A DNA stretch of 46,669 nucleotides from Paracoccus aeridis (GTDB lineage Bacteria; Pseudomonadota; Alphaproteobacteria; Rhodobacterales; Rhodobacteraceae): positions 1 to 46,669 of the forward strand of contig NZ_SELD02000003.1 in assembly GCF_004923205.2 (NCBI RefSeq), given 5' to 3'. Below are positions 12,101-20,360 of this stretch, piece after piece. The notes under the pieces were generated by a model, which was not told the origin of the DNA, did no database searches, and worked only from the letters and a program-made list of their open reading frames with translations. Both the position numbers and the translations under genes were made by a program. Each line of letters opens with the position of its first letter. The stretch's first letter is position 1.

Positions 12101-12178
12101 CAGCCCGACGATCAGCAGCACGAGGAAGATCGCGATGGGCGGGACCGGCTGGCGGATCGACCAGGTTGAGAGGTTCAT
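9125..12178 (-). CDS. RND family efflux transporter, inner-membrane permease
   Basis: This is a 1017-residue permease of the HAE1/AcrB type, a proton-driven trimeric pump that expels hydrophobic or amphiphilic compounds. The first membrane helix (PPIAIFLVLLIVGLVSF) is followed by a large periplasmic loop. A block of helices near residues 335-540 contains GILVDDAIVEIENIVRH, where the paired Asp residues lie in the proton path. A second large loop and a final helix block with FLMLMGIVTKNAIMLVEFA complete the two-fold repeat. Its ATG overlaps the stop of the adaptor gene as ATGA, so the two are translated together. No outer-membrane channel gene is linked. The substrate cannot be read from the sequence. 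Confidence 0.92.
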   Translation of the reverse strand: MNLSTWSIRQPVPPIAIFLVLLIVGLVSFNRLPITAMPTVDLPLIDVTVAQQGAGPSELVSQVARPIEDAVYSIPDVRHITTTTLDGAVNMVVEFELEADSDRALNDVKDAISGVRSDLPGSILEPIVRRIDVTSMPILTYAVSDQTSTVSELSDFVDDVIGRELSTVPGVGQVNRIGGADREISVELDPSRLLALGLTAADVSQQLRARNIDMGGGRGDVSGREYSIRALGAADTVAQLAGSAIEIGGGRTVRLDQLGTVVDGASEQRNFALLNGRPVVAFGVFRAVGASDLLAGDGVKEKLADIAVRYPNAQITLIDDATTYTEQSYETAMHTLYEGAGLAIVVVLLFLRNWRATLVAAAALPLSVIPTFFVMDLLGFSLNGISLLGITLVTGILVDDAIVEIENIVRHIHMGTPPYEAAIEAANEIGTTVIAISFSIVAVFAPVGFMSGVAGEYFRQFGLTVAVAVLFSLLTARIITPMMAAYLIRGGRAEEERDGAMMRGLMGTLRWTMRHRFLTLLMGLGIFAGSIFSATLLPTEFLAAADQGRSQIQVELPPGSTIEQTETVARHLTDRISDVPEVQTVFVQASPDNVSEARMMVNYGRSDTRERTQFEIEEQLKHDLSDVPDVRLNFQNEAGGNDLSVSVLADTEDGAAEAADLLVAEMRKLPTLEGVRSSSAMRRPEIQITPKDEIAAQLGVSASSLAQTLLVATLGDSESNLAKFNAGDEQIPIVVRLNEAARNDLQQVQNLRVPSAAGQVPLAVVADVSLSAGPTQIERYDRRYRTSVSANLADGAVLGPAAAQVQALQDSLDLPPGTEFQSSGDAEIMAEVFSSFALAMAAGVLLVYVVLVLLFHSFITPISILLSLPLAIGGAILALYIFDFAIGMPVVIGFLMLMGIVTKNAIMLVEFALQAMSDGVPKRDAILDAVHKRARPIIMTTIAMAAGMLPSALSQGDGSEFRSPMAVAVIGGLLLSTLLSLLFVPSLFSLLDGMQDRLGRVLRQLIGVNSERKAPAE

Positions 12179-13623
12179 CGCAGCGTTTCCTGCGAGTCAG
12201 GCAGCGTGCCCGGCGTCGCGGAGGGGGCCGCCTCGGCAGTCACTTCGGCGGCGATTGCTTCGGCGGCGATTTCTTCGGCGACAGGGGCACCGGCCGCGGG
12301 GGCGGCGGCTGCGGCCCCGCTCGCCTCGGCGCGAGGCCCGCCGGTGGCGCCAGCCTGGGCGGCAGGGGTATCCGCGGCCGCAACGGGCGCCGCGTCGGAC
12401 GGGGCGGGGCCTTCGGCGACGGCGTTCACGGGATCGCCGTCGCGGAAGAACGCGCCCGCGCGCAGCAGCACCGGCTCTCCCTCGTCCAGCCCTTCGACGA
12501 TCTCGCGGCGGCCGTCCCACAGGACGCCGGCGCGGACCGGCCGCGCCTCGACCCGGCCGTCGCGCACGACCTGCACGCGCTCGCCGTCGCCGTCGGTCAG
12601 CACGGCGGTGGACGGCACGGTGACGGCATCGCGTTCGTCGAGGACGATCCACCCGGTCGAGAACAGCCCCGGCCGCAGCCGGTCGTCGGGATCCAGCGCG
12701 ACGCGTACGATCCCCAGCCGCGTGACCGGATCGACGCTCGCCGGGATCAGGCGGACCTGGCCCCGGACCTCGCCCACGCCGGCCACGGTGAGGAGCGCGG
12801 GATCCCCGACCTCGAGCCCGCCGAGCGCGGTTTCGAGGATCTCCCCCTGCATCTCGACCTCGCCGTCCGCGATCAGGCGGAACATCGGCTCGGCCGATCC
12901 GCCCGACAGCGCGCCGCGCGTCGCGTTCCGTTCCGTGATGATGCCGTCGGCGGGCGAGGTGATGGTCGCGCGGTCGAGGTTCAGCTGCGCGATGCCGCGC
13001 GCCGCCTCGGCCTGGGCCAGCCCGGCCTGCGCCACCTCCAGCCCGCCCCGCGCGGATGCCGCCGCGGCGGTGGCCGACGCGTTCGCGGCGATCGCCTCGT
13101 CCAGCACCGCCTGGGTCGTGTTGCCGCTGCGGTTGAGCCGCTGGGTCCGGTCCAGCGCCGACTGCGCCTGCGCCGCCGCCGCGTCCGCGCTCGCGATCTG
13201 GCTTTCCGCTTGGGCAATCGCGGCGCTGGCCCGCGCAAGCTCTGCCTCGGCCTGCGCCAGCTGGGCCCGCAGCGTCGTGTCGCTCAGCCGGGCGAGCGGC
13301 TGGCCCGCCGTCACCCGGTCGCCGACTTCGACCAGAAGCTCGTTGATCTCGTAGCCGGAAACCTGCGGATAGACCTGCACCTCGGCCCGCGCGACGAGGG
13401 TGCCCGACACCGGCACTCGCTGCTGCACGGGGCTGACGGTCGCGCGCGTGACGGTCACGGTCGGCACGATGGCGGCGACTGCCGCGGCGGGTTCGGGATC
13501 GGCGGCGCGGGCAGGACCGGCCGGGACCAGCATGAGCGGGGCCAGCACGAACGGGGCCACCACCGCAAACAGGGCCGCCGGAAGCGTGAAAGCCGGGGAC
13601 GAAGGGCGGCGCGAACGTGGCAT
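12175..13623 (-). CDS. RND efflux periplasmic adaptor (membrane fusion protein)
   Basis: This 482-residue adaptor bridges the RND permease and an outer-membrane channel. A signal peptide ends near PARAADPEP. After it come the biotinyl-lipoyl-like half (VSGTLVARAEVQVYPQVSGY), a long alpha-helical hairpin rich in Ala, Gln and Glu (about residues 95-190), the second lipoyl half (TITSPADGIITERNATRG) and beta-barrel and membrane-proximal domains. The last 90 residues are Ala/Pro/Glu-rich low-complexity sequence, longer than usual for the family. AGGAAG precedes the ATG. It is the first gene of the efflux unit, downstream of a promoter-overlapping palindrome. Confidence 0.92.
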   Translation of the reverse strand: MPRSRRPSSPAFTLPAALFAVVAPFVLAPLMLVPAGPARAADPEPAAAVAAIVPTVTVTRATVSPVQQRVPVSGTLVARAEVQVYPQVSGYEINELLVEVGDRVTAGQPLARLSDTTLRAQLAQAEAELARASAAIAQAESQIASADAAAAQAQSALDRTQRLNRSGNTTQAVLDEAIAANASATAAAASARGGLEVAQAGLAQAEAARGIAQLNLDRATITSPADGIITERNATRGALSGGSAEPMFRLIADGEVEMQGEILETALGGLEVGDPALLTVAGVGEVRGQVRLIPASVDPVTRLGIVRVALDPDDRLRPGLFSTGWIVLDERDAVTVPSTAVLTDGDGERVQVVRDGRVEARPVRAGVLWDGRREIVEGLDEGEPVLLRAGAFFRDGDPVNAVAEGPAPSDAAPVAAADTPAAQAGATGGPRAEASGAAAAAPAAGAPVAEEIAAEAIAAEVTAEAAPSATPGTLPDSQETLR

Positions 13624-13645
13624 TGCTTCCTGACCTTGGATCGCC

Positions 13646-13678
13646 GCACTACTTAGTGCAGGGCCGCCCCCGCAACAA
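13646..13678 (-). promoter_or_regulatory. candidate promoter and operator of the efflux operon
   Basis: On the minus strand TTGTTG (13678-13673), a 17-base spacer and TAAGTA (13655-13650) form a sigma70-like promoter about 27 bases before the adaptor ATG. The palindrome GCACTA-CT-TAGTGC (13646-13659) covers the -10. Such an overlap is typical of repressor sites of TetR or MarR proteins. No regulator gene is adjacent, so the binding protein is unknown. Confidence 0.45.
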
Positions 13679-13711
13679 TGCCGCCGTCCCGCTGCCGCGG
13701 CGTGCGACCGC

Positions 13712-14497
13712 TCAGAACGCGGCGTTCACGCCCGGCAATCGCAATTCGGTGATCAGGTCGCGCAGTTCCTGCCGCGCCGCGATGTTCGACATCGACAGCT
13801 GCGAGGTGCCGATGTCGCGCAGATCCAGAAGCGTCAGACCCCGAGGGAACAGCTCGCGGAAGATCACGCGCTCGGCAAAGCCCGCAGCGACCCGGAAGCC
13901 GATCCGCTTGGACAGGGATGCAAGCGCGGTCCCGACCTTGCGCTTGTTGTGCATTTCCTGCGTGCCGAGGCGGTTCCTGAGCACGATCCAGTCGATCGGC
14001 CCTGCACCCGCCTGGCCCCGCAGCTGGCGCGCGTTCCACACCATCTCGGCATAGATCGACGGGCCCAGCACCTTTCCTTCGGGCGACATGCGGGCGAGCA
14101 GGTCGAAGTCGATGAAGCTGTCGTTCATCGGCGTGATGAGCGTGTCAGCCAGCGCATGTGCCATCTGGCTGAGCCTGGTGTGCGAACCCGGGCAGTCGAT
14201 CAGGATGAAGTCGCAATCCGCGTCGAGCCGGCCCACGGCCGCCGACAGCGGATCCTCGCCGGCCTCGACCGCGTCGCGCGGCAGCTCGCCCAGCAGCGGG
14301 GTGGGCAGGTCCAGCCCCTCGCGCTTGACGAAGGCGGCGCGGTTTTCAAGGTAGCGTCCGAAGCTGCGCTGGCGCACGTCGAGGTCCAGCGCGCCCACGC
14401 GGTGACCCATCCGCGCCAGCGCCGTCGCCACGTGCATCGAGGTCGTGGACTTGCCCGACCCGCCCTTTTCGTTCCCGACGACGATGATGTGCGCCAC
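13712..14497 (-). CDS. mipZ: division-plane positioning ATPase MipZ
   Basis: MipZ is a ParA-family ATPase that forms a gradient from the poles through ParB and blocks FtsZ assembly away from midcell. It replaces MinCDE in many alphaproteobacteria. The 261 residues start with a deviant Walker A motif, NEKGGSGKST (9-18). LDLDVRQRSFGRYLENR follows, then Walker B-like DFILIDCPGS and the MipZ-typical middle segment with LGTQEMHNKRKV. These separate it from plain ParA or Soj. It is divergent from the next gene, with 138 bases between the starts. No parB is nearby. Confidence 0.92.
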   Translation of the reverse strand: MAHIIVVGNEKGGSGKSTTSMHVATALARMGHRVGALDLDVRQRSFGRYLENRAAFVKREGLDLPTPLLGELPRDAVEAGEDPLSAAVGRLDADCDFILIDCPGSHTRLSQMAHALADTLITPMNDSFIDFDLLARMSPEGKVLGPSIYAEMVWNARQLRGQAGAGPIDWIVLRNRLGTQEMHNKRKVGTALASLSKRIGFRVAAGFAERVIFRELFPRGLTLLDLRDIGTSQLSMSNIAARQELRDLITELRLPGVNAAF

Positions 14498-14635
14498 ACG
14501 ATTCCCCTTGCCGCCCCATCATCTAGCCAGCCCGGGACGGGGTTGAAAGAGCGGGCGGCAAGGGCCCGCCTGCGCTGTTCACCCGCGACGCGGGGCGCGA
14601 TATGGTCTGCGCAAATGCCGCAAAGGACCACAGCC

Positions 14636-15535
14636 ATGCCGTCCCTTCCCCCAGCCGCGCCGGTCGTCGAGTGCTTCTTCGACCGTCCCACAGGCAGCCT
14701 GCAATACGTGTTCCACGACCCCGCGACGATGCGCGGCGCGATCGTGGACCCGGTCTGGAACTTCTGCCCGCGCTCGGCCGCGACCAGCTCCGAACAGGCC
14801 GACCGGATCCTCGGCCACGTCAGGGACCGGGGGATCACGGTCGACTGGATCCTCGACACCCACCCCCACGCCGACCACTTCAGCGCCGCGGCTTACCTGT
14901 CCGAGAAACTGGGCGGCGTTCCCCGGGGGATCGGGGCGCGCGTGGTCGAGGTGCAGCGGATGTGGCGCGGCTTCTACCACGACGGCGACCTGCCGACGGA
15001 CGGGCGCCAGTGGGACCGGCTGTTCAACGAGGGCGACATCTTCGAGGTCGGGTCGATCCCCGTCCGGGTGATGCTGTCGCCGGGGCATACGCTCGCGTCG
15101 GTCTCCTATGTGGCGGGGGATGCCGCCTTCATCCACGACACGCTGATGATGCCGAAAAGCGGGACCAGCAGGACCGATTTTCCGGGCGGCGGGGCGGCGG
15201 ACCTGTGGGATTCCATCCGCGCGATCCTGAACCTGCCGGCGGACACGCGGCTTTACGTCGGCCACGACTATCCGTCGGCAGGGGTGGAGCCCGGCTTCGT
15301 GGCGACCGTGGCCGAGCATCGCCGGGGCAACGTCCACGTCCACGATGGGATCACGCGCGACGAGTTCATTGCCACGCGCGAGGCCCGCGACCGGACGCTC
15401 GCGCTGCCCGACCGGATGCTGCACGCGCTGCAGGTGAACCTTCGCGGCGGCCGCCTGCCGAAGGCCGAGGCGGACGGGCACAGCTACCTGAAGATCCCGC
15501 TGAACCGCTTTACGCCGCCGCAATCCGCCACCTGA
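14636..15535 (+). CDS. metallo-beta-lactamase-fold hydrolase, persulfide-dioxygenase/glyoxalase II type
   Basis: This is a 299-residue single-domain protein with the metal motif THPHADHFS (His76, His78, Asp80, His81). Later ligand regions are SPGHTLASVSYV, a DTLMMP segment and YVGHDYP. The HPHADH form and the overall order resemble the ETHE1/Blh branch of the fold, in which one mononuclear iron oxidises glutathione persulfide. Glyoxalase II-like hydrolysis is the alternative. No rhodanese domain or BigR-type regulator is attached or adjacent, so a sulfide-detoxification role is only a possibility. The ATG at 14636 was chosen because AAGGA lies eight bases upstream; an in-frame ATG at 14615 lacks such a site. 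Confidence 0.85.
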   Translation: MPSLPPAAPVVECFFDRPTGSLQYVFHDPATMRGAIVDPVWNFCPRSAATSSEQADRILGHVRDRGITVDWILDTHPHADHFSAAAYLSEKLGGVPRGIGARVVEVQRMWRGFYHDGDLPTDGRQWDRLFNEGDIFEVGSIPVRVMLSPGHTLASVSYVAGDAAFIHDTLMMPKSGTSRTDFPGGGAADLWDSIRAILNLPADTRLYVGHDYPSAGVEPGFVATVAEHRRGNVHVHDGITRDEFIATREARDRTLALPDRMLHALQVNLRGGRLPKAEADGHSYLKIPLNRFTPPQSAT

Positions 15536-15562
15536 ACCGGAGACGTCGCCGAAATGACGAAC

Positions 15563-15580
15563 GCCGCCCGAAGGGGCGGC
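15563..15580. terminator. hairpin between convergent hydrolase gene and rpmE
   Basis: GCCGCCC (15563-15569) pairs with GGGCGGC (15574-15580) around GAAG, a stable tetraloop. It lies 28 bases after the plus-strand stop and 27 bases after the rpmE stop on the other strand, so it can end both transcripts. No long T-run follows. Confidence 0.6.
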
Positions 15581-15606
15581 ATTCGCGTGTGCGGCTGGCG
15601 CGGGGA

Positions 15607-15828
15607 TCAGAAGCCCAGGCCGGCGTACTTGTTCTTGAACTTCGACACGCGCCCGCCGGTGTCCATCAGCTTGGACGAGCCGCCGGTCCAGGCGGGATGC
15701 GAGGTGGGGTCGATGTCCAGCGACATGGTGTCGCCTTCCTTGCCCCAGGTCGAGCGCACCTGGTAGGTGGTGCCGTCCGTCATCTTGACGGAGATCATGT
15801 GGTAGTCGGGGTGGATTTCGGCTTTCAT
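15607..15828 (-). CDS. rpmE: 50S ribosomal protein L31
   Basis: L31 is a 73-residue large-subunit protein that bridges the two subunits at the central protuberance. The start [10 protein letters not shown], the [11 protein letters not shown] middle and the [11 protein letters not shown] end are those of the family. The zinc-binding Cys residues of the enterobacterial type are absent; this is the Cys-free form common in alphaproteobacteria. It follows rplS by 11 bases and closes the minus-strand ribosomal unit just before the hairpin. Confidence 0.96.
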   Translation of the reverse strand: MKAEIHPDYHMISVKMTDGTTYQVRSTWGKEGDTMSLDIDPTSHPAWTGGSSKLMDTGGRVSKFKNKYAGLGF

Positions 15829-15839
15829 CGCGCGCGACC

Positions 15840-16256
15840 TCAGGCGTTGGCGTTGGCGTTGGAGCTAGCCGAAACTGCGGCCTTGTCGGCCTTCGGCTTG
15901 TAGTTGGTGACTTCGGCGATCCGGGCCGATTTGCCGCGGCGATCGCGCAGGTAGTACAGCTTGGCGCGGCGCACGCGGCCACGGCGCACGACCTCGATCG
16001 TCTCGATGTTGGTCGAGTACAGCGGGAAGACGCGCTCGACGCCCTCGCCGAACGAGATCTTGCGGACGGTGAACGAGGCGGCCAGCGTCTCGCCGCCCTT
16101 GCGGCTGATGCAGACGCCTTCGTAGTTCTGCACGCGGCTCCGGGTGCCTTCGGTCACCTTGTAGCCGACGCGCACGGTGTCGCCGGCCTTGAAGTCGGGG
16201 ATGGTCTTGCCGAGCGAGGCGATCTGCTCGGCTTCGATCTGGGCGATAAGGTTCAT
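15840..16256 (-). CDS. rplS: 50S ribosomal protein L19
   Basis: This is the 138-residue L19 protein, located at the interface of the 30S and 50S subunits. The core runs from [12 protein letters not shown] through [17 protein letters not shown], the EGVCISRKG loop and the [13 protein letters not shown] end. The last 20 or so residues, ending in SNANANA, are an Ala/Asn/Ser tail beyond the core. Its ATG overlaps the trmD stop as ATGA, so the two are coupled, as in the classical rpsP-rimM-trmD-rplS operon. Confidence 0.97.
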   Translation of the reverse strand: MNLIAQIEAEQIASLGKTIPDFKAGDTVRVGYKVTEGTRSRVQNYEGVCISRKGGETLAASFTVRKISFGEGVERVFPLYSTNIETIEVVRRGRVRRAKLYYLRDRRGKSARIAEVTNYKPKADKAAVSASSNANANA

Positions 16257-17125
16257 CGCGACGGGTCCTTGTCATGCTCGCGGCTGTTCCGCGATTGGTC
16301 TGATGCGCCCGAGAGCTGTCGGTCCTTTGCCGGGTCCACATGCCGTTCGGCATATGCCCGCCACAGGTCGGGGCGGCGTTCCTTGGTCAGGCTTTCGGCC
16401 TGCTGCGCCCGCCATTGCGAAATGGCCGCGTGGTTGCCCGACAGAAGAACGTCGGGCGTCGCGCGGCCTTCCCAGATGGCAGGCTTCGTGTACTGCGGAT
16501 GTTCAAGTAGGCCGTGGGAAAAGGATTCCTCGGCCAGCGAATCCTGATTCCCCAGCACGCGCGGTATAAGCCGGACCGTCGCGTCGATCAAGACCTGCGC
16601 CGCGATCTCTCCCCCCGTCAGGACGTAGTCGCCGATGCTGACTTCGGCCACGTCGAAGGCGTCCAGCACGCGCTGGTCCACGCCTTCGAACCGGCCGCAG
16701 ATCAGGGTGACACCCGGACCCTGCGCCAGCTTGCGGGCAAGCGCCTGCGTCAGCGGCTTGCCGCGCGGCGACAGGTAGACGACCGGCAGGCCGGGATGCG
16801 CGCCCTGGGCGTCTCGCAGGGCGGACGCCATCACGTCGGGGCGCAGCACCATGCCCGCCCCGCCGCCTGCAGGCGTGTCGTCCACGTTGCGGTGCCGCCC
16901 CTCGCCGAACTGCCGCAGCGGGACCGTCCGCAGGTTCCACAGCCCCTCGGCCAGCGCCCGGCCGGTCAGGGACAGGCCCAGCGTGCCGGGAAACGCCTCG
17001 GGGAACAGGGTCACGATTTGCGCGGTCCAGGCGCCGGCCACCTGCGGCTCTGCCATCAGCTCGCGCGGGCGGAGCGACGGCGCCGCCCGCAGACGGCCGT
17101 GGGATCGGGGCGGCTGGTCGGTCAT
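16253..17125 (-). CDS. trmD: tRNA (guanine(37)-N1)-methyltransferase
   Basis: TrmD methylates G37 next to the anticodon using S-adenosylmethionine, which prevents +1 frameshifting. The conserved body begins at [15 protein letters not shown] and holds the trefoil-knot SAM site with [11 protein letters not shown] and [10 protein letters not shown], then the [10 protein letters not shown] segment. The start at 17125 overlaps the stop of the preceding gene as ATGA and gives 290 residues, with a 30-residue basic extension. An internal ATG at 17056 would give the more usual 267. Coupling on both sides (ATGA with the gene before, ATGA with rplS after) favours the longer form. Confidence 0.95.
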   Translation of the reverse strand: MTDQPPRSHGRLRAAPSLRPRELMAEPQVAGAWTAQIVTLFPEAFPGTLGLSLTGRALAEGLWNLRTVPLRQFGEGRHRNVDDTPAGGGAGMVLRPDVMASALRDAQGAHPGLPVVYLSPRGKPLTQALARKLAQGPGVTLICGRFEGVDQRVLDAFDVAEVSIGDYVLTGGEIAAQVLIDATVRLIPRVLGNQDSLAEESFSHGLLEHPQYTKPAIWEGRATPDVLLSGNHAAISQWRAQQAESLTKERRPDLWRAYAERHVDPAKDRQLSGASDQSRNSREHDKDPSR

Positions 17126-17454
17126 CGGCGCCGGAATCCCGGCGCGATCGCGAGGATTGCGCCCGCGGCGGTGACGGCGAGCGGCAGCCAGCCGGGGATG
17201 CCGGCCAGCGGGCCGACCTGCCCGCCGACCCACCACAGTGCCAGCGCGAGGACGCCAATGCCGAGGAACATCGCCGCAAGCCGCAGCGCGGCGGCCATGT
17301 CCTGACGCGCGCCGACGGGAAGGGTCGCCACGGCGATGACGGGTGCGAACAGATAGGCGTTCGGATCGCTCGCGCCCGACAGGCCTTGCAGCAGCGGGCC
17401 GGCGAACATGATCGCCAGCGCGGGGACGAGCGTCGGGGACACGCCGCGGGTCAT
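17122..17454 (-). CDS. small membrane protein between rimM and trmD
   Basis: I do not recognise this 110-residue protein. It is hydrophobic, with about three membrane segments: residues 9-25, 35-50 or 59-78 ([23 protein letters not shown]), and 90-105 ([17 protein letters not shown]). It ends in FRRR. It is joined by ATGA overlaps both to the rimM stop (17451-17454) and to the trmD start (17122-17125), so it is certainly within the operon and translated with it. A role in the ribosome or RNA pathway cannot be assumed from position alone. Its codon use looks like that of its neighbours. Confidence 0.75.
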   Translation of the reverse strand: MTRGVSPTLVPALAIMFAGPLLQGLSGASDPNAYLFAPVIAVATLPVGARQDMAAALRLAAMFLGIGVLALALWWVGGQVGPLAGIPGWLPLAVTAAGAILAIAPGFRRR

Positions 17455-17948
17455 TCGTCGCTCTCGGGCGGGTCGGCGACGATGCGGCCCGCGGCAAGGT
17501 CCACGGTCGGCACCGCGGCGCGCGTGAACGGGACCAGCAGGACGCCGGCGGCTCCGTAGATTTCAAGAATGTCGCCCGCGCCATGGTCGTGGACGGCGCG
17601 GACGCGGCCCAGCGAGGCGCCGCCGGTGTCCACGACCTCCAGCCCGATCAGGTCGGCGTGGTAGAATTCGTCATCGGGAAGCGAGGGCAAGGCGGCGCGG
17701 TCGGCCCATAGCGTCGTGCCCTTCAGCGCGTCCGCCTGTTCCTTCGTCTCGACCCCGGACAGCCGCGCCCCGAGCCCGCCGTTCACGGGGCGTGTCAGCC
17801 TGACGGCGAAGCTGCGCCTGCCGTCCTCGGTCGCAAGCGGGCCGTAGGTCGCGATGTCCTCGGCCTGCGCGCAGAAGCTTTTCAGCCGCACCTCGCCGCG
17901 CACCCCGAAGGCGCCGGCGATGGCCCCCACACAGATGCGGTCGGTCAT
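17451..17948 (-). CDS. rimM: ribosome maturation factor RimM
   Basis: RimM binds S19 and helps assemble the 30S head. The 165 residues show the N-terminal RimM domain ([19 protein letters not shown]) and the C-terminal PRC-barrel ([21 protein letters not shown] and DILEIYG, with [15 protein letters not shown] at the end). The length is normal. The gene lies between rpsP and trmD as expected. Its stop overlaps the start of the next small membrane protein by four bases. The 65 bases between it and rpsP hold nothing that I can name. Confidence 0.95.
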   Translation of the reverse strand: MTDRICVGAIAGAFGVRGEVRLKSFCAQAEDIATYGPLATEDGRRSFAVRLTRPVNGGLGARLSGVETKEQADALKGTTLWADRAALPSLPDDEFYHADLIGLEVVDTGGASLGRVRAVHDHGAGDILEIYGAAGVLLVPFTRAAVPTVDLAAGRIVADPPESDE

Positions 17949-18013
17949 GCGGATGCTCCGTCACGAAAGGGATGGCCGGGCGACGACGCGCCCGGCCGGT
18001 TGGCTGCGAAAGC

Positions 18014-18475
18014 TCAGGGCGATTCGGTGCCGCTGGTGGCTTCCGACGCGTCCAGCGCCGCTTCGTCGGTCGCGGTCGCGGTCGCCGTTTCCTCGACGGC
18101 GGGCGCGTTCCGCGCGGCTTCCTCGGCCTCGCGCGCGGCGGTCTCGCGGGCGGCGCGCTTTTCGGCGCGGTCCTTCGCGGCCTTGCCGGGCTCGCCCTTC
18201 TTCAGGTTCTTGCGCTCGGTCTTCTCGGTCGCGCCGGCGGCTTCCAGGAAGCGGGCCACGCGGTCGGTCGGCTGCGCGCCCTGGCCCAGCCAGTACTGCA
18301 CGCGCTCCATGTCCATCTTGATGCGGTCTTCGCTGTCGCGCGGCAGAAGCGGGTTGTAGGTGCCCAGCTTTTCCAGGAAGCGGCCGTCGCGCGGCATGCG
18401 CGAGTCGGTGGCGACGATGGCGTAGTGCGGGCGCTTCTTGGAGCCGCCGCGGGCCAGTCGGATCTTCATTGCCAT
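18014..18475 (-). CDS. rpsP: 30S ribosomal protein S16 with long acidic tail
   Basis: Residues 1-80 or so are the conserved S16 core ([37 protein letters not shown], the [14 protein letters not shown] segment). S16 is an early assembly protein of the 30S body. The remaining 70 or so residues are rich in Ala, Glu and Thr and probably form a disordered or helical tail; such tails occur in alphaproteobacteria but this one is long. The start at 18475 follows AAAGGAG by nine bases. It is the first ribosomal gene after the chorismate mutase on the minus strand. Confidence 0.95.
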   Translation of the reverse strand: MAMKIRLARGGSKKRPHYAIVATDSRMPRDGRFLEKLGTYNPLLPRDSEDRIKMDMERVQYWLGQGAQPTDRVARFLEAAGATEKTERKNLKKGEPGKAAKDRAEKRAARETAAREAEEAARNAPAVEETATATATDEAALDASEATSGTESP

Positions 18476-18531
18476 TCGATGTTCTCCTTTGAAATGGCGG
18501 GTGGCGGGGAAACCCGCCGTCGGGGATGGGG

Positions 18532-18864
18532 TCAGGACTGAAAGTTCTCGTGGTGGCGGATGACCTCGGCGATCACGAAGTTGAGGAACTTGCGCGCGAA
18601 CGCGGGGTCGAGGTCGGCCTCGCGGGCAAGGCGTTCCAGCCGCTCGATCTGCTGGCTTTCGCGGGCCGGATCGGACGGCGGAAGGTCGTGCTGCGCCTTC
18701 AGCCTGCCCACGGACTGCGTGTGCTTGAACCGCTCTGCCAGGGTGAACACCAGCACCGCGTCCAGCCGGTCGATGCTGGCGCGGTGGTCGCGCAGAAGGG
18801 CCGCGGCCCGGGTCACCGGGTCGTCGCGGCCGGGCGCGGCATCGGTGGCGGCGTCGTGGGGCAT
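18532..18864 (-). CDS. chorismate mutase (AroQ class)
   Basis: This is a 110-residue all-helical protein. The helix 1 motif [22 protein letters not shown] fits the AroQ fold, with an Arg and the Ile-Asp pair of the active site; the later [14 protein letters not shown] and the final [12 protein letters not shown] helix complete it. The enzyme converts chorismate to prephenate, the first step towards Phe and Tyr. The ATG at 18864 overlaps the ffh stop as TGATG; a GTG three bases earlier is also possible. Position between ffh and rpsP is conserved in Rhodobacterales. It is a stand-alone mutase, without prephenate dehydratase or dehydrogenase. Confidence 0.87.
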   Translation of the reverse strand: MPHDAATDAAPGRDDPVTRAAALLRDHRASIDRLDAVLVFTLAERFKHTQSVGRLKAQHDLPPSDPARESQQIERLERLAREADLDPAFARKFLNFVIAEVIRHHENFQS

Positions 18865-20360
18865 CACTTCTTCCCGAACAGGCCCGACAGCCCGCCCGGC
18901 AGGTTCAGCCCGCCCAGCTGGCCGCCGATGCCGCGCGGGTCCTGCAGCATCTTCGTGGCCTCGGCCATCTTCGCGGGGTCGACGTCGGCGAGGTCGGGCA
19001 GGCCGCCGCCCTTCCCGGTCATCGACCGCATCGCCTGCTTCAGCATGGCGCCCTTGCCCATCTTCGAGACCTTCTTCATCGTGTCGGCCATCTGCCGCTG
19101 CATCTTCAGCAGCCGGTTCAGCTCGGCCACGTCCATCCCCGCACCCGCCGCGATCCGCTTCTTGCGGCTCGCCTGCAGAAGCTCGGGGTTGGCCCGTTCC
19201 TTCTTGGTCATCGAGTTGATGAGCGCGATCTGCCGGCGGATGGCGCTGTCGTCGAGGCCCGCGGTTTCCGCCTGCTTGGCCATCTTCCCCATGCCCGGCA
19301 TCATGCCCATGATCGACTGCATCCCGCCCATCTTGAGCATCTGCTCGAGCTGGCCCTTGAGGTCGTTCATGTTGAACAGGCCCTTGGCGAAGCGCTTCAT
19401 CATGCGCTCGGCCTGCTCGATCTCCAGCGTCTCCTGCGCCTTCTCGACCAGCGCCACGATGTCGCCCATGCCGAGGATGCGGCCCGCGACGCGGCTCGCG
19501 TCGAAGCCTTCCAGCGCGTCCATCTTCTCGCCGACGCCGACGAAGCGGATCGGCTTGCCGGTGACGGCCCGCATCGACAGCGCCGCACCGCCGCGCCCGT
19601 CGCCGTCCATCCGCGTCAGGACCACGCCGGACACGCCGACCTTGCCGTCGAACTCGGTCGCGACGTTGACGGCGTCCTGGCCGGTCAGGCCGTCGACGAC
19701 CAGCAGCGTCTCGCGCGGGTTGGCCACGTCGCGGACGGCCTGCACCTCGTCCATCAGCACTTCGTCGATGTGCAGGCGGCCGGCGGTGTCGAGCATGTAG
19801 ACGTCATAGCCGCCCAGCGTCGCCTGCTGCTTGGCGCGCCGCGCGATCTGCACCGCATTCTCGCCCGGCACGATCGGCAGGGTGTCCACCCCGACCTGCT
19901 GGCCGAGGATGGCCAGCTGTTCCATCGCGGCCGGGCGGTTGGTGTCGAGCGAGGCCAGCAGCACGCGCTTCTTCTCGCGGTCCTTCAGGCGCTTGGCGAT
20001 CTTCGCGGTGGTGGTGGTCTTGCCCGAGCCCTGCAGGCCGACCATCAGGATCGGCGCGGGCGGGTTGTCGACCCGAAGCGCGTCGGCCGGGCCTTCGCCC
20101 TGCAGCATCGCGATCAGCTCGTCATGGACGATCTTGACCACCTGCTGGCCCGGCGTGATCGACTTGGTGACGGCGGCGCCGGTCGCCTTGGCGGTGACGG
20201 CGCGCACGAAGTTGCGGACCACGGGCAGCGAGACGTCGGCGTCCAGCAGCGCCTGGCGCACCTCGCGCATGGCGGCGGTGACGTCGTCGGGCGTCAGCGC
20301 GCCCTGCTTGGTCAGCCTGTCGAATACACCGCCGAGGCGGTCTGAAAGGCTCTCGAACAT
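18864..20360 (-). CDS. ffh: signal recognition particle GTPase Ffh
   Basis: Ffh binds signal peptides of membrane proteins as they leave the ribosome and, with 4.5S RNA, docks to FtsY. The 498 residues show the N domain helical bundle, the G domain with P-loop [16 protein letters not shown] near residue 105, DTAGR and [14 protein letters not shown], and a Met-rich M domain. The M domain carries the GMGKMAKQ and [10 protein letters not shown] segments that bind RNA and signal peptide. The start at 20360 has AGGAGG eight bases upstream; longer readings into the intergenic region are not needed. The 4.5S RNA gene is not in the window. Confidence 0.97.
   Translation of the reverse strand: MFESLSDRLGGVFDRLTKQGALTPDDVTAAMREVRQALLDADVSLPVVRNFVRAVTAKATGAAVTKSITPGQQVVKIVHDELIAMLQGEGPADALRVDNPPAPILMVGLQGSGKTTTTAKIAKRLKDREKKRVLLASLDTNRPAAMEQLAILGQQVGVDTLPIVPGENAVQIARRAKQQATLGGYDVYMLDTAGRLHIDEVLMDEVQAVRDVANPRETLLVVDGLTGQDAVNVATEFDGKVGVSGVVLTRMDGDGRGGAALSMRAVTGKPIRFVGVGEKMDALEGFDASRVAGRILGMGDIVALVEKAQETLEIEQAERMMKRFAKGLFNMNDLKGQLEQMLKMGGMQSIMGMMPGMGKMAKQAETAGLDDSAIRRQIALINSMTKKERANPELLQASRKKRIAAGAGMDVAELNRLLKMQRQMADTMKKVSKMGKGAMLKQAMRSMTGKGGGLPDLADVDPAKMAEATKMLQDPRGIGGQLGGLNLPGGLSGLFGKK

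Noticed and set aside
9119..12169. 1016-codon open frame on the plus strand opposite the RND permease
   Set aside because: It is a mirror of the permease gene in GC-rich DNA, with His/Arg/Asp-rich nonsense composition and no domain. The same holds for the long frames opposite carB (32852-35839), gatB (2030-3766), the pdh genes (6029-7801, 5077-6633) and the acylase gene (38972-42592 upstream part).
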